From JBBIWA01 sp037439425 (lineage in GTDB: Bacteria; Acidobacteriota; Blastocatellia; RBC074): a stretch of 64,000 nucleotides of DNA. Positions 9,344 through 17,499 of this stretch are shown here, in pieces. Under the pieces are notes generated by a model. The model had not been told where the DNA came from. It did not search any database and saw only the letters and a list, made by a program, of their open reading frames with translations. How positions within the stretch are numbered: position 1 is the stretch's first letter; each line of letters begins with the position of its first letter. Made by a program: the position numbers and the translations under genes. Where the stretch lies: contig JBBIWA010000002.1 of the NCBI GenBank assembly GCA_037439425.1, positions 124,001-188,000 on the forward strand, written 5' to 3'.

Positions 9344-10204
9344 ATGAAAAAGCTCAAGATGCCGTTACGCTTCGGTCTGGCCCTGTTGCTTGTCTCTCTC
9401 CTCCTCAGGGGACCGATAGCCCCGGCACGAACGCAGACGCTCCGCAAGACTCTCCCTTCAGCTCCGTCCACCGCTGCGCAGTGGGATTACACTGCCCTGG
9501 GCGACTCGCTGGCCTTCGGCGCGTTCGCGCTGCCGGGGAAAGGTTATGTGCCTCTCTACCGAACCCATCTCAGCGACGATACCGGCGCCAGTGTGCGGCT
9601 CTTCAATCTCGGGATCCCTGGCTGGATGAGCCGCGACTTGCTCAATGCTTTGAGAAAGAATCTGCTCTTCCGCCTGTTGATCATCAGGTCAGAAGTGGTG
9701 AGCTGGAACATAGGCGGCAATGATCTGCGCGCGGCTCGCAATGGCTACAAGGATGGCAATTGCGGTGGGCCTGATAATCAGGATTGCTTGCGGCAGGCCG
9801 TGGCCAACTTCAAAGCCAATTGGGATGCGATTCTGACGGAAATCCTTTCATTGCGCAGCACCCACAACACCATCCTGCGGACGATGGACATCTACAATCC
9901 TTATGTCAATGAAGACAGGGCGGATGATAGTTGGGCAGCTGATGGCGGGTTGAATGACTTTCAAGTTCTCAAGCCGTATCTGGAAGAGGCCAATCGCCAC
10001 ATTGCTATGACTGCGACCAGCCGTGGGATTCGGTATGCGCCAGTATATCTGGCCTTCAATGGTCCCGAAGGAGAGCTGGATCCAAGCGATAGCGGGCTGA
10101 TTTCCTTCGATGGACTCCACCCCAACACCAACGGCCACCGGCTGATTGCCACCTTGCTGCGAGAGTTAGGGACTGCTCCGCTGCACAGCTCTGGCCTCCC
10201 ATAA
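9344..10204 (+). CDS. secreted SGNH/GDSL hydrolase
   Basis: A 286-residue protein with a clear signal peptide (positive MKKLKMPLR start, hydrophobic core to about residue 24, cleavage near ARTQT). The SGNH blocks are present in order: block I ALGDSLAFG with the nucleophile Ser, block III IGGND, and block V DGLHPN with the catalytic Asp and His. It is therefore an exported esterase or lipase-like hydrolase, substrate unknown. Two cysteine-bearing turns (NCGG and DCLRQ) could form a disulphide in the exported form. It is separated from the upstream operon by inverted hairpin repeats and is followed by about 255 bases without a recognisable gene, and then by a convergent gene. Confidence 0.9.
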   Translation: MKKLKMPLRFGLALLLVSLLLRGPIAPARTQTLRKTLPSAPSTAAQWDYTALGDSLAFGAFALPGKGYVPLYRTHLSDDTGASVRLFNLGIPGWMSRDLLNALRKNLLFRLLIIRSEVVSWNIGGNDLRAARNGYKDGNCGGPDNQDCLRQAVANFKANWDAILTEILSLRSTHNTILRTMDIYNPYVNEDRADDSWAADGGLNDFQVLKPYLEEANRHIAMTATSRGIRYAPVYLAFNGPEGELDPSDSGLISFDGLHPNTNGHRLIATLLRELGTAPLHSSGLP

Positions 10205-10459
10205 TACTGCTTTGTCAGTGGTCGGCAGTCCGCAGTCAGTTGCCCGCTGCTTGCAATGCCCTACAGCAGTCCTCACTCAGATCAGGCGCCGATTACTGGC
10301 CCCTGATTCCTGAGCACTGATCAGTGGTTCACAATCTTGGCTCGCGCGCAAGCGGTCAAGAGGCGTCTCTACAGCCATCAGTCTTCAGTAGCCAGCTTGC
10401 GCCTCTTCGCTCAACAGCTCCATCTCTTCGGCCACTGACAAGCGACGACAACCAACCAA

Positions 10460-11260
10460 TCAACTTAACCGGAAGGAATGATCAGTGAGGTATTTCCAGC
10501 CTTCATCGCCGAGCAGGTCGAGCGAGGAGAGGCCGTCCTGTTCGGTTCCCGGATAGACATAAATCCCATCGCGTTCAATCACCCGCGGATCAAGCGCGCG
10601 CACCGCATCGAGCAAATCCTTGAATGTTTCGGCCTTCCAGTAATCGGCCTCGTCAAAGCCTTCGACCACTTCGCGGAACGGTGCCGCCAGCTGCGCGTAG
10701 GTGGGCCGGAACTCGTAATCGCCCACATCATCTGCGACAGGCTCATCGCGATTGTCAATAATCATCATCAGGGTGACGACTAAGTACTCTCTCTGATCCG
10801 AGAAGCGATGCAAACGATCAATGCTTTCTCCCAGCTCATCCGGCTCAGTCGCCATCGCCGCTTCCAGCTCATTGCGCCATTGATTGAAGGTGCTGATGGC
10901 CGTCTCCGCTTCAGTGTAGTAATCCCAAAAGCCATACTCCCAGGCATATTGATTTTCAATCAACAGCGCCGCAAGCGATTTGAGAAAGCGCCGCTTCTCC
11001 TGCACCGTATCGGTCTCATCTTCGCTCTGCACCAGCCGGGCCAACTTGGCGCGCAGTTCATCGCTGCCAAAAACTTGAATGGCTAACTGAATCCCGAAAA
11101 AGAGCGCGTGCTCGCCATCTTGAGCAAAACGCCCAGTGAGCAGTGACCGCCGCCGGCGATCTATTTGCTGCCGCCCGGTTGGACGCCGCGCCAGATAAAT
11201 CCCGGCGACGAACATCACCCCGAGGAGAAGCATCACTACCAGATAAGTGGATGTGGCCAT
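10460..11260 (-). CDS. DUF1517-like membrane-anchored protein
   Basis: A 266-residue protein. The ATG at 11260 is preceded by GAGGAA about 7 bases upstream on the minus strand, so a longer frame reaching 11329 is not used. The N-terminus has one membrane helix (YLVVMLLLGVMFVAGIYLA), then a basic stretch and an acidic alpha-helical cytoplasmic domain with QREYLVVTLMMIIDN and a C-terminal segment beginning LLGDEGWKYL. I recognise similarity to DUF1517-like proteins, without assigned activity. It lies downstream of the gene at 11425-12813, probably in the same transcript. That neighbour has a Gly/Arg-rich C-terminal tail like those common in this family. Confidence 0.65.
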   Translation of the reverse strand: MATSTYLVVMLLLGVMFVAGIYLARRPTGRQQIDRRRRSLLTGRFAQDGEHALFFGIQLAIQVFGSDELRAKLARLVQSEDETDTVQEKRRFLKSLAALLIENQYAWEYGFWDYYTEAETAISTFNQWRNELEAAMATEPDELGESIDRLHRFSDQREYLVVTLMMIIDNRDEPVADDVGDYEFRPTYAQLAAPFREVVEGFDEADYWKAETFKDLLDAVRALDPRVIERDGIYVYPGTEQDGLSSLDLLGDEGWKYLTDHSFRLS

Positions 11261-11368
11261 TACTGTTCCTCGATTGGGACGGGGCAGCGAGCAAGCTGTG
11301 ATCTTCGCTGCTCGAGTTGCGCCCCCCACAGCGTAGCGGCGCTTTAGCTTCCAAACCAGCCCCAGCCA

Positions 11369-11477
11369 CCACCACGACCGTAGGAACCAGAGCGCCCTGA
11401 GCGCGATAGTGTCGCGCCAGCGTCTTATGCTGAATTCGCGCCACCACGACCGTAGGAACCAGAGCGCCCTGAGCGCG
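11369..11477 (-). repeat. 37-base direct repeat, 72-base offset
   Basis: Bases 11369-11405 and 11441-11477 are identical (37 of 37) and start 72 bases apart, that is 24 codons in the same frame. The copy at 11441 encodes RSGRSGSYGRGG at the end of the gene at 11425. The copy at 11369, read in the same frame, encodes RSGRSGSYGRGG followed by GWGWFGS and a TAA stop. A TAA at 11425-11427 lies in the spacer between them. Confidence 0.9.
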
Positions 11478-12813
11478 TGCCGGTGATGCGCCCACCCGAC
11501 ATGCGCACGCTGGTGCGACCAAATCCGCTCGGTTTGGTTTTGCCCACGCCGCTCACCCCGCCTACGCGCGTCCCGCTAAAGAGTGTTGGGCGCGAAACCG
11601 GGCGATAGGTAGGCGGTCGCACTGGTGGCGGGGTGGAAGGTCGCGCATACGGAATGCGGCGCCCACCGGTCACGATCACGGTGGTTGGATATGGGCGATA
11701 CCAGTAATGATCGTAAAACCACCAGTGGACCCACGGTGAGCCGCCATAGTAATAATGCCGCTCGCGTACGACCGGTTGAGCCCCGCTTGTCTCTGCTACC
11801 TGGACCGGCTCTTCGTAGGGTTTGAAATCTGACAGGCGCAGCATGCGTACACCGATGCCGTTCTTTTGATATTCGACAAAATCGTCGTTGATGTCGTCCA
11901 ACTCCTGTTGCTGGCTCTCGTCCCGGACCAGATAGATCAAGCCCGTTACGCCGCGTTGCTTGAGCTGATCCACCGGGGGCAGCTTGGCCAGATAACGATT
12001 ATCGAATTGATTGTCTTGATCCTGGTAAGGACTGAGCCGCTGATTGTCCAGCAGTATTACCGCTGGGGCATTAGCAGGTAGCTTCGTTTTCTTCTCCTCG
12101 ACTTCATGAGCATAGAAAAGCATTGCGCCAATGGTCTCGTGCGAGCGCACCACCCCAATTGGATGTGGCCAGTTATCAAAGGCGGGAATAATCTGCGTCG
12201 TATCGGCAAGCGCTGCGCCCAGCGCAATCGAAGCCGGGCCGCTGAGATCAGCGATAATCAATGTTTCGGCAGCATTCTGCGCTTGGCTGAGTAAATGGCG
12301 CAAGCCTTCAGCCCGCTCGTAAGTGTCGCGCATCTCCGGCGTCTGAATGGCTTTCATCTGCCGGCGCAATGAAGGCTGCGCTAGCGATTGCATCAAGGTC
12401 GGCACGAAAAAAGGTTGCCATTGTGGGCTCGTTGGCTGGTAGGCAGCAATCAGCCGCTGCGGATCAAGATAAGCGTCCCAGTCCCTGCGCTGTTGGCTAT
12501 CGGTAGCAATCAGCCCGGCTGCAGGAAAGGCCAGTGCACGCCCCGTAGCTCCCACATCCCAGCCTTCCCGCTTTTGCAGATCCAGCGAATCAAACGAGAT
12601 CTCTTCTTCCGCATCGCTCGCGAGCTTGTAAATCGAGACTCCGGCCATCCCGAGCAGTGAGGCCCAGGCCATGCCCTTCCCTAGCCTCTGCGAGGCGGTG
12701 CGCCGTGAAATCTCTTCTTTAAACCATCCGGCTAACGCTCCACCTTCTGCACCAGAGCTATAGGTGGACTGAATGTCCCGCCGTCTCTGTTTTGCTCGTC
12801 TCTGCTTGGCCAT
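11425..12813 (-). CDS. conserved hypothetical, truncated Gly-rich tail
   Basis: A 462-residue protein I cannot assign to a named family. The N-terminus is very basic (MAKQRRAKQRRR), with a possible membrane helix at about residues 48-66. The middle is a soluble alpha/beta region with LIIADLSGPASIALGAAL and APAVILLDNQRL strands. The C-terminus is low complexity: Tyr/Trp-rich (HYYYGGSPWVHWWFYDHYW), then Pro/Arg and Gly/Ser/Arg-rich, ending GSYGRGGANSA. A partial duplication has placed a stop before what looks like the original ending GGGWGWFGS (see the repeat at 11369-11477). It is followed by the DUF1517-like gene on the same strand. Confidence 0.7.
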   Translation of the reverse strand: MAKQRRAKQRRRDIQSTYSSGAEGGALAGWFKEEISRRTASQRLGKGMAWASLLGMAGVSIYKLASDAEEEISFDSLDLQKREGWDVGATGRALAFPAAGLIATDSQQRRDWDAYLDPQRLIAAYQPTSPQWQPFFVPTLMQSLAQPSLRRQMKAIQTPEMRDTYERAEGLRHLLSQAQNAAETLIIADLSGPASIALGAALADTTQIIPAFDNWPHPIGVVRSHETIGAMLFYAHEVEEKKTKLPANAPAVILLDNQRLSPYQDQDNQFDNRYLAKLPPVDQLKQRGVTGLIYLVRDESQQQELDDINDDFVEYQKNGIGVRMLRLSDFKPYEEPVQVAETSGAQPVVRERHYYYGGSPWVHWWFYDHYWYRPYPTTVIVTGGRRIPYARPSTPPPVRPPTYRPVSRPTLFSGTRVGGVSGVGKTKPSGFGRTSVRMSGGRITGTRSGRSGSYGRGGANSA

Positions 12814-12864
12814 AGTATGAAGTAGCGAGGGGTCTATCGCCTCACTGACACGATGAGGTTACCT

Positions 12865-12969
12865 CTACGGCTGCGGGAACAGATCATCAACCGGCATTCT
12901 CCAGCCGGGCAAGGCTGGTTCTGCCACGTGATATAGGTCTTCAATTGTGGCTTGGGTCTTCGTAGTCAT
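12865..12969 (-). pseudogene. possible Uma2-family N-terminal fragment
   Basis: A 34-codon open frame with GGGGGAGAG upstream of its ATG at 12969. The first residues MTTKTQATIEDLYHV match the start of many Uma2 (DUF820) nuclease-like proteins as I remember them. After residue 15 the expected continuation (a GKAELVNGE-like stretch) is replaced by unrelated sequence and a stop. I read it as a remnant of an Uma2 gene, but a genuine small protein is possible because the ribosome binding site is intact. It lies 43 bases after the PEGA gene. Confidence 0.45.
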
Positions 12970-13012
12970 CTGCTCTCCCCCAGCCAAACTTTACCACACC
13001 CAGGTTCTGAAG

Positions 13013-14479
13013 TCAGAACTGACCGATCTTCTCCGCTTCCTTAACCGGCTGGATGCTGAAATCATCTACGACGAAGGTCTCGCCTTTGAGCGAGCGAAAG
13101 CCGAAAGTGCCGTAAAGAAATTTCTCCTTAGTGCTCGTGGTGTCGGTATAGCTGCCCAGGTCGTTGCGTTCGCCCGTAGTATTTGAAGTGATCCAGTGAC
13201 GGATATTGTGAGTGCGCACCGAGATGTCAATCGTGTAGCTGTCTTTCTGATTGAGATCGGCCAGCACCGGGAATGGAGTGCTCACCTGACTCAGTTGACC
13301 GTCGCGCACCAGATAAGTGTAAAACTTGTTCGGCGTCTCAGACCGGGGGCCAGCCAGATGGAAGAGATAATAGTTGCGACCCGTATTGTCTACACGGACG
13401 GCCCAGCTTGCGCCTCGCCCCTCCGGCAGCCAGATAGTGAAGTTGACATCGAAATCGCGGTAAAGCGTCCGCTGGGGCGTGCCTAGTTGCTCCCCGCTGA
13501 CCACCAGCCGGCCATTAATCCGACCATTGGGCAACCGATCACGGCGAATCTGCCACTCGGGTGGAGGCGACCAGAGCGAGAGATCATCGAAAGCGTCCGA
13601 TACGCCAGCCGAGGTGACAATCGGTTCCAGCGTCACGGTGAGGGTGTGTGCTCCGGGCTTGAGCTGCTGGCGGCTGGACCAGGTCTGAAAGCCCAGTTTC
13701 TCAACAGTGATCGTATGCTCAGAGGCTTCAGCCAGCGGATAATTGATCGTGACGCTGCCGCTAGCTTGAATCTCGCCTCGCCGCTCACCGTCAATCGAAA
13801 CAGCAGCTCCCGGCGGCCCTTGCACAGTGAGTTTGGCGACCCTTTCGAGGGTCACAAGGAAAGTGATCTGATCGCCCGCTTCCAGATTGGCCAATTCGCT
13901 GCGAAAGTCGTTGTACTCCGGGTGTCGCACCAGCAACGTGTGATTGCCCGGGGCCAGATCAGCAATCGTCTCAGTACCCCCTCTGGTCGTGGCCACGCGC
14001 TCTTTGTCATCGATCAAAATCTGAGCGCCAGCCGGGATATTGCGCAATGTCAGGGTAGCAAACTGCGGCGTCAGCTTGAGCCGCACCGTGTCATTTGCCC
14101 GGAGGAGCTTGGACTGGCCTTCTGCACCAATGTAGCCGGGCGCAGTGGCTTTGACACGATAGGCTCTCCCACGCCGCAACTGGAATTCTGCCTGTCCGGT
14201 CTCGTCCGTCTGAGCCTCCCCCAACAGCTTCCCGGAGAGGTCTTCGACCACCACTTTGCCTGTGATCACAGGATCCAGCACCACGACCAGCACACCGTTG
14301 GCCGGCTCGGTGACGACCGTGCGGATGACAACCCGTTCATTAGCCGCGCGCTCCCGCGGTTTGACCACTGTGTATTCGCGCTGCGCGTAACTCCCCTGCG
14401 CGAAGAGCGATCCGATCAGGAAAAAAGCAGCTCCCACCCGTTTACTTCGAGATGAGAGGGAAATCTTTAAGACATTCAT
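13013..14479 (-). CDS. exported PEGA-domain protein
   Basis: A 488-residue protein with a signal peptide (hydrophobic VGAAFFLIGSLFAQGSYAQ, cleavage near residue 33). Residues about 45-120 look like a carboxypeptidase-regulatory or Ig-like domain. Residues about 135-290 contain two PEGA-type modules (IPAGAQILIDD with GNHTLLVRHPEY, and PPGAAVSIDGE with EHTITVEKLGF). The C-terminal 190 residues resemble a lectin-like jelly roll (DRLPNGRINGRLVVSG, NYYLFHLAGP). PEGA domains are extracytoplasmic, often near Ser/Thr kinases. It starts 36 bases after the kinase gene stop, so it is likely cotranscribed and may be an envelope partner of that kinase. Confidence 0.8.
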   Translation of the reverse strand: MNVLKISLSSRSKRVGAAFFLIGSLFAQGSYAQREYTVVKPRERAANERVVIRTVVTEPANGVLVVVLDPVITGKVVVEDLSGKLLGEAQTDETGQAEFQLRRGRAYRVKATAPGYIGAEGQSKLLRANDTVRLKLTPQFATLTLRNIPAGAQILIDDKERVATTRGGTETIADLAPGNHTLLVRHPEYNDFRSELANLEAGDQITFLVTLERVAKLTVQGPPGAAVSIDGERRGEIQASGSVTINYPLAEASEHTITVEKLGFQTWSSRQQLKPGAHTLTVTLEPIVTSAGVSDAFDDLSLWSPPPEWQIRRDRLPNGRINGRLVVSGEQLGTPQRTLYRDFDVNFTIWLPEGRGASWAVRVDNTGRNYYLFHLAGPRSETPNKFYTYLVRDGQLSQVSTPFPVLADLNQKDSYTIDISVRTHNIRHWITSNTTGERNDLGSYTDTTSTKEKFLYGTFGFRSLKGETFVVDDFSIQPVKEAEKIGQF

Positions 14480-14515
14480 CTCAACTTTATCGTTTGTGTT
14501 AGCTTGCAGCCAGGC

Positions 14516-16405
14516 TCATTTAGCATCCTTGGCACAACGGAAGCCAATAAAATCTCTGGTTGTTTGTGGACGGTAGAAATAACGATCTGTCGCCTTCTGT
14601 TGTTCGGCCGGGTTATTAAATGCCCCGCCCCGCACGATGATATTTCCATCGTTGGGCTTGGCTGAGCTTCCGGGATAGGGTTTATACTCCGTTGCCGTCC
14701 ATTCAGCCACATTTCCGGCCATATCCAGCACCCCAAATGGGCTGGCGCCGTCAGGATAGCTGCCCACGGCGCGGGCTTTCAGATAGCCATCCTCGGCGGC
14801 GTTGGAGAATTTCGGTTTCCACTCATTGCCGTAAGGATAAATCAGATTCTCTCGGCCACGCGCAGCAAATTCCCATTCCTCTTCGGTAGGCAACCGCTTG
14901 CCCGCCCACTCAGCGTAAGCTTTGGCATCATACCAGCTCACATTGACCACAGGTAAGTTGGCCTCTCCCTCCCGATAGGTGCCATTTACCCAATAGCTCG
15001 GCGGGCTACAGCGACGCTGGCGCACGCACTCGGCATACTGCTCATTGGTGACCTCGGTCTTGTCGATATAAAAAGCCTCTACCGTCACTTTGTGAGCAGG
15101 CCTTTCGTATTCGGTACCATCATCACGTCCCATCATAAACTCGCCGCCGGGGATGTAAATCATCCCAGCGACGCTGGCCGACGCGCCCGGCCCTGTCGAG
15201 GCCGGCAGATTGGTGGTTGCCTCACCCGGTTTGAGGATCAGGTAGATGCCCAGGGAGCCAGCTAGCAGTACCACAGCGGCAATCCCCGCAACGAGTGGCA
15301 GTCGGGACCTGGTCGGGGGCAGGTCGCTGATGGCACTGGTGCTGGCATAGCCAACCTCAGGTCTGGCATTGACAGTCGAGCCACTGGCAGCGGCCACATT
15401 GGTCGCGCTGCCGCTGGCCGTGCTAACTGTGCCCACTGCACTGGCGGCTGCTGGAGCGGCTGGGCGCGGCTGGCGGCCTGGCTGCACCACAGTGCGGCGC
15501 TGGCCCGCCGTCGCACTGCGCAAAGCAGCTGACCCGGTGCGCTCATATTCTTCAATCGCCTGCAGAAACTCGCGCGCTGTCTGGAAGCGCTCCTCGGGAT
15601 CTTTCTCCAGCGCTTTCAGCACTATCTTCTCCAGCTCAACCGGCACGCCGTGATAGATCTCCGAAGGACGTGGCACTGGCAACTCGATATGGCCGCGACG
15701 CACTTCATAATCAGAGGTCGCATTGCCATCGTCTTCAAACGGCACCCGCCCGGTCAGCATTTCATAGAAGACTACACCGAGCGAATAAATATCCGAACGC
15801 TGATCTAGCTCACGCCCGCGCGCCTGCTCCGGACTCATATATTCAGGGGTGCCTGGATTGAAACCGATCTGAGTGCCGCCTTTGATGCCACGCACTTTGA
15901 CGATCCCGAAGTCGGTGACCTTCACCAGATCGTCAGGCGTGACCAGAATGTTAGCGGGTTTGAGGTCGCGGTGAATAATGCCCCGGTGCTTCTCACCTGC
16001 CTGATCGGAGTAGACGAAGTTGTGAGCATAATCAATCGCCACCAGCACCTGTTTGAAGAGTTTGATGGCGCGGGCAGCGGGAATCGGGCCTGTCTCCTGC
16101 TGAATCATTTTGCGCAGATCGCGGCCCGGGACATACTCCATAACCATGCAGGTTGTATCCCCAGTCGCGATGAAGTCATAAACGCGCACGATGTGAGGAT
16201 TGTCGAGCTGCGATTGAATGAAAGCTTCCCGCTCCAGACGCACACGCAGATGTGCGATCTGGCGGGGACTGAACTCTTCGGTACGGATCGTCTTGATGAT
16301 CACTTCGCGCGCCAATCGGGTGTGCCGTCCCAGGTAGAGTTCCCCCATCCCGCCTTCACCAAAACGGCTGATGATCTCATAACTCCCTATCGTGGTTCCG
16401 ATCAT
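14516..16405 (-). CDS. Ser/Thr kinase fused to FGE-like domain
   Basis: A 629-residue membrane protein. Residues 1-270 form a Hanks-type kinase: glycine loop GEGGMG, Lys38, catalytic HRDLKPAN (145-152), DFG (165-167), APE-like PEYMSPEQARG. An Ala/Ser/Pro-rich linker follows, then a membrane helix (about 366-390), then an extracytoplasmic FGE-sulfatase/SUMF1-like domain: MIYIPGGEFMMG, EVTNEQYAEC, RLPTEEEWEFAARG, FGVLDMAGNVAEW, RGGAFNN. The layout implies that the outer domain senses or binds something and the kinase phosphorylates cytoplasmic targets. I did not see the paired active-site cysteines of true formylglycine-generating enzymes. The FHA protein gene 54 bases upstream is a likely phospho-reader and the PEGA gene follows. 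Confidence 0.93.
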   Translation of the reverse strand: MIGTTIGSYEIISRFGEGGMGELYLGRHTRLAREVIIKTIRTEEFSPRQIAHLRVRLEREAFIQSQLDNPHIVRVYDFIATGDTTCMVMEYVPGRDLRKMIQQETGPIPAARAIKLFKQVLVAIDYAHNFVYSDQAGEKHRGIIHRDLKPANILVTPDDLVKVTDFGIVKVRGIKGGTQIGFNPGTPEYMSPEQARGRELDQRSDIYSLGVVFYEMLTGRVPFEDDGNATSDYEVRRGHIELPVPRPSEIYHGVPVELEKIVLKALEKDPEERFQTAREFLQAIEEYERTGSAALRSATAGQRRTVVQPGRQPRPAAPAAASAVGTVSTASGSATNVAAASGSTVNARPEVGYASTSAISDLPPTRSRLPLVAGIAAVVLLAGSLGIYLILKPGEATTNLPASTGPGASASVAGMIYIPGGEFMMGRDDGTEYERPAHKVTVEAFYIDKTEVTNEQYAECVRQRRCSPPSYWVNGTYREGEANLPVVNVSWYDAKAYAEWAGKRLPTEEEWEFAARGRENLIYPYGNEWKPKFSNAAEDGYLKARAVGSYPDGASPFGVLDMAGNVAEWTATEYKPYPGSSAKPNDGNIIVRGGAFNNPAEQQKATDRYFYRPQTTRDFIGFRCAKDAK

Positions 16406-16459
16406 AATTCAATCAAGCACCTGAAGCTGGCTCTGCGGGCGGCCTGCCAGGCGCTGACC

Positions 16460-17188
16460 TCAGCAGCCAGTAAGCTTTTTGAAGTTAAGGATACAATCCT
16501 GCTCCCGCAGGCTGACGGTTAAGAGATAATTGCCCAGTCGGATGCGATCGCCATCCCTGAGTGGGGCCGACTCAATGCGCCGATCATTCAGATAAGTCCC
16601 GTTCGCACTCCCAAGATCACAAACGAAATACTGTTCATTACGCCGCTCAATAGCAGCATGCTGGCGCGAGATGTTATCCGCTTCCAGCACCAGATGATTA
16701 TCCTCGCGGCGACCTATCGTGATCCGCTCCTCGCTGAAGGGCTGCGTGACGCCCTCTTCCAGACCTTTCACCACAATGTGCGGCTTGATGTTGATAAAGG
16801 GCATCACCGGCGCAGGCACCGTCGTCCTGGATCTGAGCTCCCTTGTTGCTGTCCCTGAAACCAGTTTGACCACCAGGACATTCTTCCCAATGCGGATCTG
16901 ATCGTTATCCTGCAACTGCACCTGGCTGACTCGTTGCCCATTGACGAAGGTCCCATTCCGGCTGCTGTCGAGGAGGAAGAAGGCTGTCCCACATCGGATG
17001 ATGGTACAATGCTGGCGCGACACGGTCTCTCCCTCAAGCACGATGTCGCAATCCTCACCGCGACCGAGAAGGATGGTGTGCTTAGCAAGCGTCAGGCCCA
17101 CCCGCCCTTCACAGGGCCCCCCTGCAAAGCTCAGGTACAGCTCACTCTGGGGAGAGCCAAGTGTGATCTGTGCCTTCTTAACTGACAT
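16460..17188 (-). CDS. double FHA-domain protein
   Basis: A 242-residue cytoplasmic protein made of two forkhead-associated domains, which bind phosphothreonine peptides. FHA1 (about residues 28-108) has LLGRGEDCDIVL, SRQHCTI and RNGTFVNG. FHA2 (about 145-235) has ITIGRREDNHLVL, SRQHAAIE and ANGTYLND. Both carry the G-R, S-x-x-H and N-G core residues. A linker of about 30 residues containing several Thr separates them. It is the first gene of the minus-strand group with the kinase-FGE and PEGA genes, so it probably reads phosphorylation made by that kinase. No catalytic or DNA-binding domain is fused. Confidence 0.92.
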   Translation of the reverse strand: MSVKKAQITLGSPQSELYLSFAGGPCEGRVGLTLAKHTILLGRGEDCDIVLEGETVSRQHCTIIRCGTAFFLLDSSRNGTFVNGQRVSQVQLQDNDQIRIGKNVLVVKLVSGTATRELRSRTTVPAPVMPFINIKPHIVVKGLEEGVTQPFSEERITIGRREDNHLVLEADNISRQHAAIERRNEQYFVCDLGSANGTYLNDRRIESAPLRDGDRIRLGNYLLTVSLREQDCILNFKKLTGC

Positions 17189-17499
17189 GAGACTGACATA
17201 TAGAAGCCGAGCTTCCTAATTTCGAGGCCTGACGGTTCTCAGTTTCTCTCTCTTCTTTCACTACTTCTCCGCGAGCTTAAGTGATCATCCCGCAGGCCAG
17301 AGGCTACTCGGCAAACGCCAGTAGATCAAAGAGGCCATAGATTATCACGACCTCAAGGCTTTTTCTAGCGATTCAAATAGTCCATCTCCATTGTGGGAAG
17401 ATGATTCACTCCGCGTACTATAAGCAAGCGGTCATCGGCGATGCTTAGAAGAGCAGAGGGTGCAACATGCGACCCTATTGAACAGGTTAGTTAAGATAG
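17189..17499. other. intergenic, no gene recognised
   Basis: About 310 bases between the ends of the FHA and UDP-GlcNAc 2-epimerase genes, both minus strand. It should hold the promoter of the FHA-kinase-PEGA group, but I see no convincing -35/-10 pair. A minus-strand open stretch (around 17370-17470) encodes about 34 residues without family similarity that I recognise. Confidence 0.5.

Noticed and set aside
10205..10459. Small minus-strand frame downstream of the DUF1517-like gene
   Set aside because: About 20 residues with no start codon in a good context and no similarity; treated as plain intergenic DNA.
14516..15200. Kinase C-terminus as an active formylglycine-generating enzyme
   Set aside because: The fold motifs are present but I do not see the paired active-site cysteines; a binding role is likelier.
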